Assembly: GCA_018883865.1 (NCBI GenBank) | Contig: JAHLFI010000143.1 | Location: 1-64,000, forward strand | DNA length: 64,000 nt | Reading direction: 5' to 3' | Origin: Candidatus Oceanisphaera merdipullorum | GTDB lineage: Bacteria; Pseudomonadota; Gammaproteobacteria; Enterobacterales; Aeromonadaceae | Part shown: piece by piece, positions 9,186-19,000 of the stretch | Position numbering within the stretch: the stretch's first letter is position 1 | Layout: every line of letters starts with the position of its first letter | Notes under the pieces: model-generated | What the model was told of the DNA's origin: nothing | The model's database searches: none | What the model saw: the letters and a program-made list of their open reading frames with translations, nothing else | Made by a program: the position numbers and the translations under genes

Positions 9186-10097
9186 ATGAAAATCACATTG
9201 GAAGAGCTTCAGGCTTTTATGTCGGTAGTAGACAGCGGCTCTATTACCGCTGCGGCAGGGCAACGGAATCAAACAACGTCTGGGATCAGTCGCGCACTCA
9301 GTCGCCTCGAACAAAAACTGGATACCACTTTGTTACGTCGCACGACTCGGCGTTTGGAGTTAACCGAAGAAGGTGAGCTCTTTCTGGCGCATGCGCGGCA
9401 CATTATTGGTGCCGTAGATGATGCAGAAGAGCAAATAGCGCTGCGCCGTATGAAACCCGCCGGTCGGCTGCGTATCAATGCCGCAGTGCCTTTCATGCAA
9501 CATGTGATTGTGCCGATGATCGGCGGTTTTCGTGCGCTGTATCCGCAAATCGATCTGGAATTACATACCGATGATCTGAATATCGATTTACTCAAACAGC
9601 GCACTGATATCGCCATTCGGATTGGTGCGCTGCGTGACTCCACGATTCATGCCCGCTTATTGGGTGCCAGCCGATTGCGTATTCTCGCGAGTCCGGAATA
9701 TATCCAGCGCCACGGCGCACCAAAAACGATAGAAGCATTGTCTGAGCATAGCCTGTTGGGCTTTACTCAACCGGAACGGCTGAATCAGTGGGCATTGCCT
9801 TATTTGCCGGATGGCCGTTCATCCATAGTGCCTACCGTGGCGGCATCTGGCGGTGAAACGCTACGGCATCTGGCACTAAGAGGCGAAGGCATAGTCGAAT
9901 TATCCGATTTTATGACGTGGGAAGACCAACTCGCAGGGCGATTGGTCGAAGTGCTATCGGATCAAACATTAGAAAGTTGGCAATCCATTAACGCTGTGTA
10001 TTATCGTAATACACAATTAGCCGCGCGTATTACCTGCTTCTTGGATTATGTTAGCGAACAGATCCGCCAGCAGGAGAGTTATTGGCGGAAAACCTAA
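9186..10097 (+). CDS. LysR-family transcriptional regulator, YafC/DmlR-like
   Basis: LysR-type regulator of 303 residues. The N-terminal winged helix (about 1-60) has the family pattern, including SGSITAAA, SRALSRLEQKL and LLRRTTRRLELTEEG. The C-terminal effector-binding domain (about 90-295) includes DIAIRIGAL and SGGETL, which resemble E. coli YafC closely. The gene runs convergently into mdaB with only 5 bases between the two reading frames, and it lies downstream of yahK, so either or both may be targets. LysR proteins usually control a neighbouring divergent gene, but here no divergent neighbour exists within 300 bases, so the target is uncertain. The effector is unknown. Confidence 0.9.
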   Translation: MKITLEELQAFMSVVDSGSITAAAGQRNQTTSGISRALSRLEQKLDTTLLRRTTRRLELTEEGELFLAHARHIIGAVDDAEEQIALRRMKPAGRLRINAAVPFMQHVIVPMIGGFRALYPQIDLELHTDDLNIDLLKQRTDIAIRIGALRDSTIHARLLGASRLRILASPEYIQRHGAPKTIEALSEHSLLGFTQPERLNQWALPYLPDGRSSIVPTVAASGGETLRHLALRGEGIVELSDFMTWEDQLAGRLVEVLSDQTLESWQSINAVYYRNTQLAARITCFLDYVSEQIRQQESYWRKT

Positions 10098-10102
10098 CCC
10101 CC

Positions 10103-10687
10103 TCATCCTGGCAAATGGGTGATTAAATGTTGATGGTAGCGGGCAATATCACCTTCAATATCAGGCTGTTTGATCACGTCGTTACACATAAAGGTCGGTA
10201 AAGGCTCCATTCCCAAGAACTGATTCGCCTTATGAACGGGCAGGTATACCCCGTCCACGCCTACGCCGTGAAAAAATTGTTCTGGATCGGTAAAGGCGTC
10301 AACGGGTGCATTCCAGGTTACAGAAAGCATGTAAGTTTTACCTTGAAGTAATCCGCCAGAACCGTATTTTTTACCGTCGTCAGCACGGGTACGACCATCG
10401 CTGTGATACAAGCGGCCGTGGCCTTCGGTAAAGACATCATCTATGTATTTTTTAAGCGTCCAAGGCGGCCCCATCCACCAAGCCGGCATCTGATAAATGA
10501 TAGTGTCGGCCCAGAGAAATTTCTCAATTTCGCTGTCAATATCATAGTGTTGATCAACAACAGTGCTCTTGACCTGATGACCTAGCCCCTGCAAACATTC
10601 GCTAGCTTCCATGGCCAGAGTGTCATTCAGCTTCCCCTTAGAATGGGCAAACTTTTTCATTGCGTTAATAATCAGTATGTTACTCAT
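10103..10687 (-). CDS. mdaB: NADPH quinone reductase MdaB
   Basis: Flavodoxin-fold FAD enzyme that reduces quinones by two electrons and so avoids semiquinone formation. The ATG at 10687 is chosen because it has a CAGGAG sequence 5 bases upstream and gives the family N-terminus MSNILIINA; a longer frame adds 13 unrelated residues. The 194-residue length matches MdaB. Conserved pieces include the P-loop-like INAMKKFAHSKG, YQMPAWWMG, PPWTLKKYIDDVF, SGGLLQGK and SVTWNAP. It converges with the LysR gene, leaving only 5 bases between stop codons. In many gammaproteobacteria mdaB sits next to a regulator of this class, so co-regulation is a fair inference. Confidence 0.93.
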   Translation of the reverse strand: MSNILIINAMKKFAHSKGKLNDTLAMEASECLQGLGHQVKSTVVDQHYDIDSEIEKFLWADTIIYQMPAWWMGPPWTLKKYIDDVFTEGHGRLYHSDGRTRADDGKKYGSGGLLQGKTYMLSVTWNAPVDAFTDPEQFFHGVGVDGVYLPVHKANQFLGMEPLPTFMCNDVIKQPDIEGDIARYHQHLITHLPG

Positions 10688-11084
10688 GAATACTCCTGCT
10701 AAGGTGAAAAAACCAGTAAAAAACATGCAGTGTAAATCGCTATGGTTATTTTCTGGCGTACTTTGAGGCTGATTATGCTAATGATTATTTGCTTATAAAA
10801 ATACAGGCATTGAGTCACAACACTATTGACTAATAAGCAACAAAGACGGGAAATTACTCGTTTATTGTACAAGGCTGTGATTAACGACGTGCGTACGTTT
10901 AACAAATGAAGCTGGTATTCGGTGAGCATCTGGCGTGGTGAACGGCGTCTTATGTAACAATGAACAGCGCTTGTGTCATGCAGGGTAATGCCACAACAGC
11001 AGTCGTGTTTGCATACGCCTTGGTTGGTGTTCTACCCTCATCATCTTGATCTCGCTTGTTTTTTTATACGGGGTACAAATTACA
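10688..11084. other. Divergent promoter region between mdaB and the GTPase operon
   Basis: About 400 bases, AT-rich on the mdaB side, which must hold promoters for both directions. No recognisable operator or small gene was found. Short minus-strand frames here lack ribosome-binding sites and family features. Confidence 0.5.
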
Positions 11085-12194
11085 ATGGCAAAATTTAGCT
11101 TTGATAAATTGAAGGCCTTGATCAACCCCAGTAAGAATCCCGATCTCACCTCGGCGGAAGCCTTTCAACGGCAAAATTTACCCACGCTTTGGTTGTTGGG
11201 TAAAACTGGTGCCGGTAAGTCTTCTTTACTGCAGGCCATCACCGGCAATTCTGCCATCGAAATTGGCAACGGTTTTCAGCCCTGCACCTTAACGGCCATG
11301 AGTTACGCTTTTCCTGAGGATTTACCCTTAATCCGCTTTCTCGATACCCGTGGTTTGGGGGAGGCGGAGTATGATCCCAGCGCCGATTTAGCCGAGCTTG
11401 CTAAGGCGGGACACGGGATTGTAGTGATCATGAAGGTGGATGAACAAGAGCAGTCTGCGGTGGTGGCGGCCTTAAAAAAAATCCGTAAACAATCCAAGAT
11501 TAAGCATTTGCTGCTTATTCACACCGCCGTGTTAGGCCTTAATGGGGCTGAGCGCGAACACGCCATTAAGGCCAATCAGCATAAAGTCGCCGAGGTTTGG
11601 GGCGAGGGTTTTACTGCCGTTAGCGTAGATTTTGTCACCGAAGATGGCACCATTTATCAGTACGATCAGCTGATAGCGGCACTGACCAAGTTGCTGCCGC
11701 TGATTGGCCTAATTGCCGATAAGAATCAGCATGCCACGGTGGAAGAACGCAATTTTCAGCGGGTGGAAAAGGAAATACTTTGGTATGCCGGCACGGCGTC
11801 TGCCAGTGATCTTATTCCTGTGGTGGGCTTGGTGTCTGTGCCCATGGTTCAAGCTAAAATGCTGCACAGCTTAGCGAATCAGTATGGCGTGGCGTGGAGT
11901 AAAAAAACCTTTAGCGAGCTGATCGGTACCTTAGGCAGCAGCTTTGCCCTGCAATACTCGGTGAAGTTGGCCAGCCGACAGGTAATAAAGATTATTCCCG
12001 GCTACGGTCAAACCGTGGGCGCGGTGGCGGCGGCCGCCATTAGTTTTGGCACTACTTATGGGTTAGGGCGCGCCGCCAGTTATTATTTTTATCGTAAGAG
12101 TAAAAATGAGCCGGTGTCGGCAATTGAGATGCAAGCTATCTATCAAGCAGCATTAACCAAGGGCAAGCAGGCAGCCGAGTATGAAAAAACTTAA
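11085..12194 (+). CDS. P-loop GTPase with DUF697/YcjF-like C-terminal domain
   Basis: Predicted GTPase of the YeeP/Era-related group. The ATG at 11085 is preferred to the in-frame TTG at 11046; a GGGG lies about 11 bases upstream, so the ribosome-binding site is modest. In the 369-residue product the Walker A motif GKTGAGKSS is at 39-47 and the switch-II/G3 motif DTRG at 87-90, but the usual NKxD G4 motif is replaced by something like HTAV (146-149), so nucleotide specificity may be relaxed. Residues 238-340 hold a hydrophobic region of the DUF697/YcjF kind (SDLIPVVGLVSVPM, then an alanine/glycine-rich segment) that may contact the membrane. It overlaps the next GTPase gene by 14 bases, so the two are almost certainly co-translated. 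The function is unknown. Confidence 0.82.
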   Translation: MAKFSFDKLKALINPSKNPDLTSAEAFQRQNLPTLWLLGKTGAGKSSLLQAITGNSAIEIGNGFQPCTLTAMSYAFPEDLPLIRFLDTRGLGEAEYDPSADLAELAKAGHGIVVIMKVDEQEQSAVVAALKKIRKQSKIKHLLLIHTAVLGLNGAEREHAIKANQHKVAEVWGEGFTAVSVDFVTEDGTIYQYDQLIAALTKLLPLIGLIADKNQHATVEERNFQRVEKEILWYAGTASASDLIPVVGLVSVPMVQAKMLHSLANQYGVAWSKKTFSELIGTLGSSFALQYSVKLASRQVIKIIPGYGQTVGAVAAAAISFGTTYGLGRAASYYFYRKSKNEPVSAIEMQAIYQAALTKGKQAAEYEKT

Positions 12195-13788
12195 AAATGT
12201 ATATCAGATGCTTTCACGATTATCGGGAGACCGTTGGTCTGCTGCTGTTGTGGTGAGTATATTGCCGGTGCTGATCCTGATGAGCTTTGGCATTGTGCTG
12301 GCCATTAAATATGGCTATTTGTTGGCCTTGTCGTTAGCCATTACCCTGAGTGTGGCGGGCATGTATATCATCATCTATGTTGCTCAGCTATTGGCTAAAA
12401 AAACAAAAAAGCCGCGTGTGCCGCAAGATGATTTATTAGATGGCTTAGCGGATGGTTTAGTGCCGGCGTCGTCTGCTTGGTCACAGCGCGAATTAGCAAT
12501 CTGGCAGCAAGCTAAAGCTTATTCGAGAACACTACTGGCAAGTGACAGTGATTGGTCAGATATGGATAAGAAGGCGTTATTGGTTTTCGACTTGGTGGCC
12601 AAAGCCTATAACAAGCAGTCACTCGATTTTTCGATTAGCGAGGGACTAAAACTAATCGAAGAGATCAGCCGTCGTTATCGCTTGGTGTTAAAAGAACATA
12701 TTCCGGTGGTGGAGTTCTTGAAAGTCTCGCATCTTAAATCGGGTTATGAATTTTATGATAAATATGGCGACTTTGGGCCGATATTATTCAATGTGTTCAG
12801 AACATTAAATTATGCCAAGGACCTCGTTATCAATCCGGCCAAGGCCGTTTCTGATTTTGTTAGGCAACAGTTTTCAGCAAACATGACGCAGGGCCTAGTT
12901 GATGATATGCAGCTTAAAGCCAAAGCTGCATTGTTAGATGAAGTGGCTACCGTTGCCATTAATCTTTACAGCGCACGCTTTAGTATTGAAGACGAAGATG
13001 TGATCCCGTCTGAAACACTGCTGACTGATAAGGCACATGAGGCAGCGCCACTAGAACCCATTCGCGTGGCCTTGGTCGGTCAGGTAGGGGCGGGTAAATC
13101 TTCACTTACCAATTTGTTGATTGGCGAATTTGCAGTAGAAGTAGGCGCGCTGGCCACTACTCACGGCATAACAGTGTGCGAAACCCAATTGGGTGATGCC
13201 GCCGTGAAAATGGTCGACTTGCCAGGCTTAGATGGTACAGCGGCAACGGAAGACTCTGTGTTTGCCGAGTATGTAAAGTCTGATTTAATCCTGTGGGTAG
13301 TAAAGGCTAATCAGCCAGCCCGTGACCTAGATAATAAATTTAAGCAACGGATTAACCAGTATTATGCACAAGTGAAGAACATCTCTCGCAAAGAGCCGAC
13401 TGTGATCTGTATTGTTAATCAGGTAGATAGGCTAAAGCCGGTTAATGAATGGCAACCGCCCTATGATTTAACCGATATCAATAATGAGAAAGCACAAACG
13501 ATTAGCCAAGCACTGGCGTACAACAAGAAGATATTAACGCCCGATTTTACAACGGCATTATCTATTGCTGACGGCAAGCCGCATTTTGGTGTTGAAGATC
13601 TAAAGCTGCTGCTCAATGAGCAACTATTAAATGGCTATAATGTGCAGCTTAATCGCAGAAAAAAAGCGGCGATTGAGAAAGGAATGAATATTAAAAATCA
13701 AGCTCAGCGAATGGGGAAATCGGGCAAGGTGATAGTGAAGGGCTTGTTTAAGTATGTAAAAACCAAATACACTAATCCACCACAATAA
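12181..13788 (+). CDS. Membrane-anchored GTPase, YeeP/HSR1-related
   Basis: A 535-residue protein with two N-terminal transmembrane helices (about 20-43 and 46-71), a helical middle region (100-265) and a C-terminal GTPase domain. The GTPase motifs are GQVGAGKSS (300-308), a threonine-containing switch region (ATTHGIT), DLPG (346-349) and NQVD (413-416), a variant of NKxD. The basic, lysine-rich C-terminus (residues 495-530) could bind membrane or nucleic acid. Its start lies inside the 3' end of the upstream GTPase gene, so the pair is translationally coupled. The layout, helices followed by stalk and G domain, recalls membrane-remodelling or septin-like bacterial GTPases, but no function can be assigned from sequence. 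Confidence 0.85.
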   Translation: MKKLKNVYQMLSRLSGDRWSAAVVVSILPVLILMSFGIVLAIKYGYLLALSLAITLSVAGMYIIIYVAQLLAKKTKKPRVPQDDLLDGLADGLVPASSAWSQRELAIWQQAKAYSRTLLASDSDWSDMDKKALLVFDLVAKAYNKQSLDFSISEGLKLIEEISRRYRLVLKEHIPVVEFLKVSHLKSGYEFYDKYGDFGPILFNVFRTLNYAKDLVINPAKAVSDFVRQQFSANMTQGLVDDMQLKAKAALLDEVATVAINLYSARFSIEDEDVIPSETLLTDKAHEAAPLEPIRVALVGQVGAGKSSLTNLLIGEFAVEVGALATTHGITVCETQLGDAAVKMVDLPGLDGTAATEDSVFAEYVKSDLILWVVKANQPARDLDNKFKQRINQYYAQVKNISRKEPTVICIVNQVDRLKPVNEWQPPYDLTDINNEKAQTISQALAYNKKILTPDFTTALSIADGKPHFGVEDLKLLLNEQLLNGYNVQLNRRKKAAIEKGMNIKNQAQRMGKSGKVIVKGLFKYVKTKYTNPPQ

Positions 13789-13891
13789 ACTCACCTCCTT
13801 TATTCATACCCATCAGGGCTGGGTGAGCGTGTTAACGCATCATGCAGCGTAACGGGCTCAAGGTTTGACCATATAAAAGAGAATGCAGCAA

Positions 13892-13928
13892 GGTTACCGC
13901 GGCTTACATGCTTTAAGCCGCGGTAACC
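13892..13928. repeat. Perfect 15-base inverted repeat between convergent operons
   Basis: Arms GGTTACCGCGGCTTA and its exact complement flank a 7-base loop. It lies 103 bases after the GTPase operon and 16 bases beyond the recD stop, so both transcripts read into it. There is no U-run on either side, so it may act as an mRNA 3' protective hairpin or a rho-dependent/bidirectional end rather than a classic terminator. Confidence 0.8.
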
Positions 13929-13943
13929 AAAAGAGCCTGTCCG

Positions 13944-16067
13944 CTAGTATTCGAGTGCGGTTAAGCCGCTGGCGCGCGCTACTTGACTGTGTAGCGCTTG
14001 GTTTAAGACGGCATCTTTACTGTGAATTAAGGTAAATTTCTCCTTAGAGCGAGTAATGCCGGTGTAGATCAATTCTTTGGTTAAGACCGGATTACCGTAG
14101 TCCGGTAACACCAAGGCGGTGTGGGTAAATTCAGAGCCCTGAGATTTATGCACCGTCATGGCAAACACCGTTTCTACGCCCTGCAAACGGCTTGGTAATA
14201 CCCAACGGATCCCTTGCTCGCCATCGGGAAACGCCACTCTTAGGCCGTGCCCTGGCCAGTGCAGACAAATACCAATGTCGCCATTCATCAGCTTTAGGCT
14301 GTAGTCATTACGCGTGACTAGCAAAGGGCGACCGGCATACCAGACCGGCTCGCCTTCTGGCAGCAGCTTTTTCTTCTGTAAGGCCTTAAACACCAACTTA
14401 TTCAGGTTATCCACGCCAACTGCGCCTTGGCGCACTGCGGTGAGCAGTTGAAATTGGTTATGGGCGGCAAATACCGCGAGCGCCCACTTGCTCAGCGCCT
14501 CGGCACTGGCGCCATGGCCGGGTTGCTGCTCTTTGAGAGTGGTTAAATAACCTTGATAACCCGCCGCCGCCAGCCGGGCTAACGGCGTGAGATCGGTAAA
14601 CTGTGAGTCACCTTGTGCGCGCAGCGTTAGGCTCTGCAAACTGTGCGGGTGCTTGGCAAAGACGGTGCTTAGGCTGCTTGCGGTGGCCCGACCTGAGTTC
14701 ACTTCCCCCGCCAGCTCGCCAATGCCAGGGTGGGCGCTAAAACGATAACTGTGGCGCAGCATACAGGTGGCTTGTTGCAAGGAGCTGCCCTGTGGATCGA
14801 TAAATTCATCAGCCAAGCTTTCTTGGCTGAGTTGCGTGATCCACGCCTGCGTCTGGGGCGTGTAGTGAGCGAGATCGGCAGTTTGGCATAAGTCGCCCAA
14901 GATAGATCCGGCTTCCACCGAGGCGAGCTGGTCTTTATCGCCCAATAAAATTAAGCGGGCATGACTGGGCAGTGCATCAAGCAGCCGAGCCATCATTTCT
15001 ACGTCCATCATGGACGCTTCATCCACCACCACCAGATCCGTGGGCAGGAGATTGGCGGCGTGATGGCGAAAATTACGGGTGTTGGGCAAGCTACCAAGCA
15101 GGCGATGCAAGGTGGTCACCTCTTTAGGAATACAGTTTCTAAGCGGCTCTGCTAAATCGGCAGGCAGAGGTAATTGCGAGACGCTTCCAGCAATGGACTC
15201 ACTGAGTCGAGCAGCCGCCTTGCCGGTGGGGGCGGCGAGGTGAATGTGCAGCGGTGGCGCTTGGTTGGTTAAGCGTAAGCCCTGTAATAAGGCCAGCAGC
15301 TTTACCACTGTGGTGGTTTTTCCGGTGCCGGGTCCGCCGGTAATAATGGCAAAGTGGCTGCGGGCGGCCAATAAACAGGCCACCTTTTGCCAGTCGGTAT
15401 TGAGGGTTAGGGGTAAGGTTGAGGGAAGGCCAGCATTTACTGATGCCTGAGTGCTCGGAAACAGCGTTGCTAATAAGCCTTGGGTGGCGGCTTCGGGCAG
15501 CGTTTGTGGCACGCTCAAGCGTTGACTCAGCGAGGCCTTAATTTTTTGCTCGTACAGCCAATAGCGGCGTAAATACAATAACGGGCGGGTTGGGCTACCG
15601 GCTAACACCAGCGGTGAGTTACCACGCTCACGGTCTTTATGGTCAACGTCTTGGCTGGCACCAACCTGAATGCGGTTTTCAACTAGGCTACTGGTGCTCA
15701 GTTTTTCCAGCCAAGCGGTTAAGCTAAGTTGGCTTAACTGTTTGGCCAATTGTTCTCGCGCCGGATGCTCACTGCTGTCCTCGGGCGCCGAATTAGTCGT
15801 GAACGTGCGCTTAACGGCGGACAACAATAATTTGGGTGCCGCCAAGGCTGCGTTTAAGTCTAGGCACACATGGCCATGACCATTGCGTTCACTGACTAAG
15901 GCTACCGCTAATAAAACGTGCTCATCTGTGCCTGGCACCTGTTGTTGCATAAAACGGGCCAACGCCAAATCTAGGCTGCGCAGCGCCCCCAGCTCCACCC
16001 AAGTGGCTAATTGACTCATTAGGGAAGGGGCCATAAAGGGGCTCGATTGGGTGTGGGAGATGGTCAC
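13944..16067 (-). CDS. recD: Exodeoxyribonuclease V alpha subunit RecD
   Basis: The 5'-3' helicase subunit of RecBCD, which processes double-strand ends for recombination. The 707-residue protein has an N-terminal RecB-interaction domain and superfamily 1B helicase motifs: Walker A GGPGTGKTTT from residue 244, VDEASMMD (motif II), LLGDKDQLASVEAGS (motif III), and near the C-terminus TVHKSQGSEF and YTGITRSKEK. It is a little longer than E. coli RecD (608 residues), with extra sequence in the first 200 residues. The start overlaps the recB stop by 4 bases (ATGA), so it is translationally coupled as the last gene of the operon. Confidence 0.97.
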   Translation of the reverse strand: MTISHTQSSPFMAPSLMSQLATWVELGALRSLDLALARFMQQQVPGTDEHVLLAVALVSERNGHGHVCLDLNAALAAPKLLLSAVKRTFTTNSAPEDSSEHPAREQLAKQLSQLSLTAWLEKLSTSSLVENRIQVGASQDVDHKDRERGNSPLVLAGSPTRPLLYLRRYWLYEQKIKASLSQRLSVPQTLPEAATQGLLATLFPSTQASVNAGLPSTLPLTLNTDWQKVACLLAARSHFAIITGGPGTGKTTTVVKLLALLQGLRLTNQAPPLHIHLAAPTGKAAARLSESIAGSVSQLPLPADLAEPLRNCIPKEVTTLHRLLGSLPNTRNFRHHAANLLPTDLVVVDEASMMDVEMMARLLDALPSHARLILLGDKDQLASVEAGSILGDLCQTADLAHYTPQTQAWITQLSQESLADEFIDPQGSSLQQATCMLRHSYRFSAHPGIGELAGEVNSGRATASSLSTVFAKHPHSLQSLTLRAQGDSQFTDLTPLARLAAAGYQGYLTTLKEQQPGHGASAEALSKWALAVFAAHNQFQLLTAVRQGAVGVDNLNKLVFKALQKKKLLPEGEPVWYAGRPLLVTRNDYSLKLMNGDIGICLHWPGHGLRVAFPDGEQGIRWVLPSRLQGVETVFAMTVHKSQGSEFTHTALVLPDYGNPVLTKELIYTGITRSKEKFTLIHSKDAVLNQALHSQVARASGLTALEY

Positions 16068-19000
16068 AGGCTGACTCCTTCAATCGCGAGGCTAAAGAGC
16101 GCATCAAGCGCTTCAATTAAGGCCTTGGGTGGCTTGTCGTGAAATAAACCTTGGGTCTCGGCTTGCCAACCTCGTAAAAACACATAGACGGCCCCGCCCA
16201 CATGCAGGTCGTAATCATATCCGGGTAAGCGGGCCGTGAGCTGGCGGTGCAGGGCCAAGATATAGAGCACATATTGCAGATCGTATCTGTGTTCGTTAAT
16301 GGCGGCTTGCATGCGGTCTTGGCTGTAATCTGCATCACTGGCACCCAGATAATTCGATTTCCAGTCAACCACGTAATAGCGGCCGTCATGCTCGGCCACC
16401 AAGTCGATAAAGCCTTTGAGCATGCCATTTAAGACGTTGTTCTTAGCTGGAGCCGCCGATGCGCCTTTTAAGGTGTAGGGGCGTACTAAGCCGTCTAAGT
16501 CGAGGGCGCTCACCTGATGCACTTCAATTAAAAACTCTAATTCCACCGCTATATTGGCCGGTGTTAAGTCGGTAAGCGCAAAGCCGATGGTTTGCCAAGG
16601 TTGCTGAATAAAGTCGGTTAGCCAGAGGCTTAAGGGCTCGACTAAGTGCTCAATGTTACGCAGCTTACAGCGGCTGGCGAGCATAGCGTTACGGCCCGCG
16701 TCATCTTGAGCTGCCGCCATAAAGCCGCGTAAATGGCGGGTTTCTGGGGTGCTGCCGCGGGCGACGGCGGCCCATTCCAGCAGGCCATGAAGAAAGGTGC
16801 CCCACTTAGGACCACGAGGAAAAAGATGCATAACCTCGTTGCTGGCGGGCAACAAGGCCATTGCGCGCTCCTCAGGAAGATAGGGCGCAAGGCTTACGGT
16901 GGTCGCCTTTTCAAGCTGTGTTTTACAGAGCTCCAGCAGCTGATCTTCTTGGGCACTGGTGGGCTCATTGGGTTGGGGGCTGTAGTGCGCCTGTGAGTCA
17001 CCCAATTGCTCTTGGTTGCCAAACTGCTCTTGGTTGCCAAATTGCAATGCCGAATAGCTGGCTATCCACCAGTTGCTTAAATTGCCCAACTTAGGGGCAG
17101 GGCGCGCGGCTTCGAGCGCCGTCTCAGCCAGCTTAGGTGCGTGCACATCATTAGCTTCTGGTGCATTTACTAAGGTGATGCTGGGGTGTTGGGCCAAGGC
17201 CTCGGCGGCCAGCCATACTTCACTGGCGTCCTTAAAAACCTGACCGCCATTTAACACATAGCCCAGCGCCGATTTTTCTAATTGTGGTTTGCTGGCCCTG
17301 CCCGAGGCCAAGGGCGCTATGCCAAGCCAAAGCGCATGACTGGCGCGAGTGACGGCCACATACAAGAGGCGTAAGTCTTCTTTAATGCGCTCCTCGTTGG
17401 CGGCGTCCCAAGCGGTGGGAAATAGTTTATTACCGGCCACTTCGGTATAAGTCCCAGTCGCTAACTGATAAGGCACTTGGTGTTGCTTGCCATCTATGTG
17501 CCGCCAGCCGCTAATAAAGGGCAGTAACACTAACGGAAACTCCAAGCCTTTAGACTTGTGAATGGTGATAATTTTTACGCGCTTGGCATCACTTTCTAGG
17601 CGCAGCAAGTGCTGCTGATCGTCTTCGCCTAGGTGTTGGTGAAGATGGCGGATCAACGCCTGCTCACCGTCTAGGTGGCTGGCACTTTGTTGTAGCCATT
17701 CACCAAGGTGCAATAAGTTAGTGAGGCTACGCTCACCCTTGGGCATGGCTAACAAGCGCGCTGGTAGTTGATAGCGGGCCATTAAGCGTTGCAGCATCAC
17801 TAAGACGCCTTGCTTGCGCCAAATTACATGCAGCCGGCTAAATTGCTGCATCTCGGCTTCCCACGCCAGCTCATCTTCTTGCCATTGGGCTAATTGCGTT
17901 AACGCCAAGCCCAAGGTGCAGGTGCCTAACGCCGCCTTAACCAAGCGCTCATCGCTGGGTTCGGCACAGGCGCGTAACCAATGCAGCAAGTCGGCGGCTT
18001 CTGGGCTGGCCAATAAGGCTTCTCGGTCTGATAAAAAAACGCACGGCACGCCGCGATTGCTAAGTGCATCGGCCATGAGGCCGGCTTCTGTGCTGGTTCT
18101 GACTAAAATAGCAATGTCTGCCGGTTGTAACGCCTGCTCCACACCTTGCTGACCAAAACCGGCAAGGCCGGCGGCGGCGGCGGTTAACCATTCACTAATT
18201 TGGCTGGCGGCCACGGCCGCAGCCTGCTCACGAAATGTGCCCATGCCGAGGGGCGTTGCTGGCTCGTTGCCGGCAAAATACCACAGCGTCATGGGATCCA
18301 CGGCTTGGTCATGCAGGTAAAGATGTGCATCGCGCCCGTGGGCATCCACCGCAATAAAGGGAATGGGATTGTCGTCACTCTCCTGCGCTTTATAGCGAAA
18401 AGCGCCTTGGGGTTGTTGTTCTGCGTGGGCAAAAAAGGCGTTACAGGCATCCACCACTCCTTGGGTAGAGCGGAAGTTTTTCTTTAGGGTGTAGTGGCGG
18501 TCTTGGGTGGCGTGACGCACGGCTAAATAAGTATGTATGTCGGCACCGCGAAAACTATAGATCGACTGTTTGGGGTCGCCGATCATCAATATTCCCTGTT
18601 CTGGGCTATTTTCTGCAACGCGATATATACGGTCGAAGATGCTGAACTGGATGGGATCCGTATCTTGAAATTCATCAATCATGGCAATGGGATAATTGCG
18701 CCTGAGGGTAGCGGCCAGAGACAGCGCATGCTCGCCTGCTCGCTCCGGATCCAATGCTTGTGCGAGTTGTACTAACAGATCGTCAAAGTCCATTTGCGCA
18801 TGTTGTTGCATGCGCAGTTGAAACTCGGTTTTTACCCACAGGGCTGCCTCGGCGAGCACGGCGGCATGAACCGGCAGGGCAGGTTGCTGATCATCTTGCG
18901 TTAGCTCGTTAAGCTCTTTGACCAGTAAAAACGCTTTAAGCGGCCGTTCGGTCTTGATGGCGGCACTTTTATTGATCTTAAAAGAGCCCGCAGCAAACCG

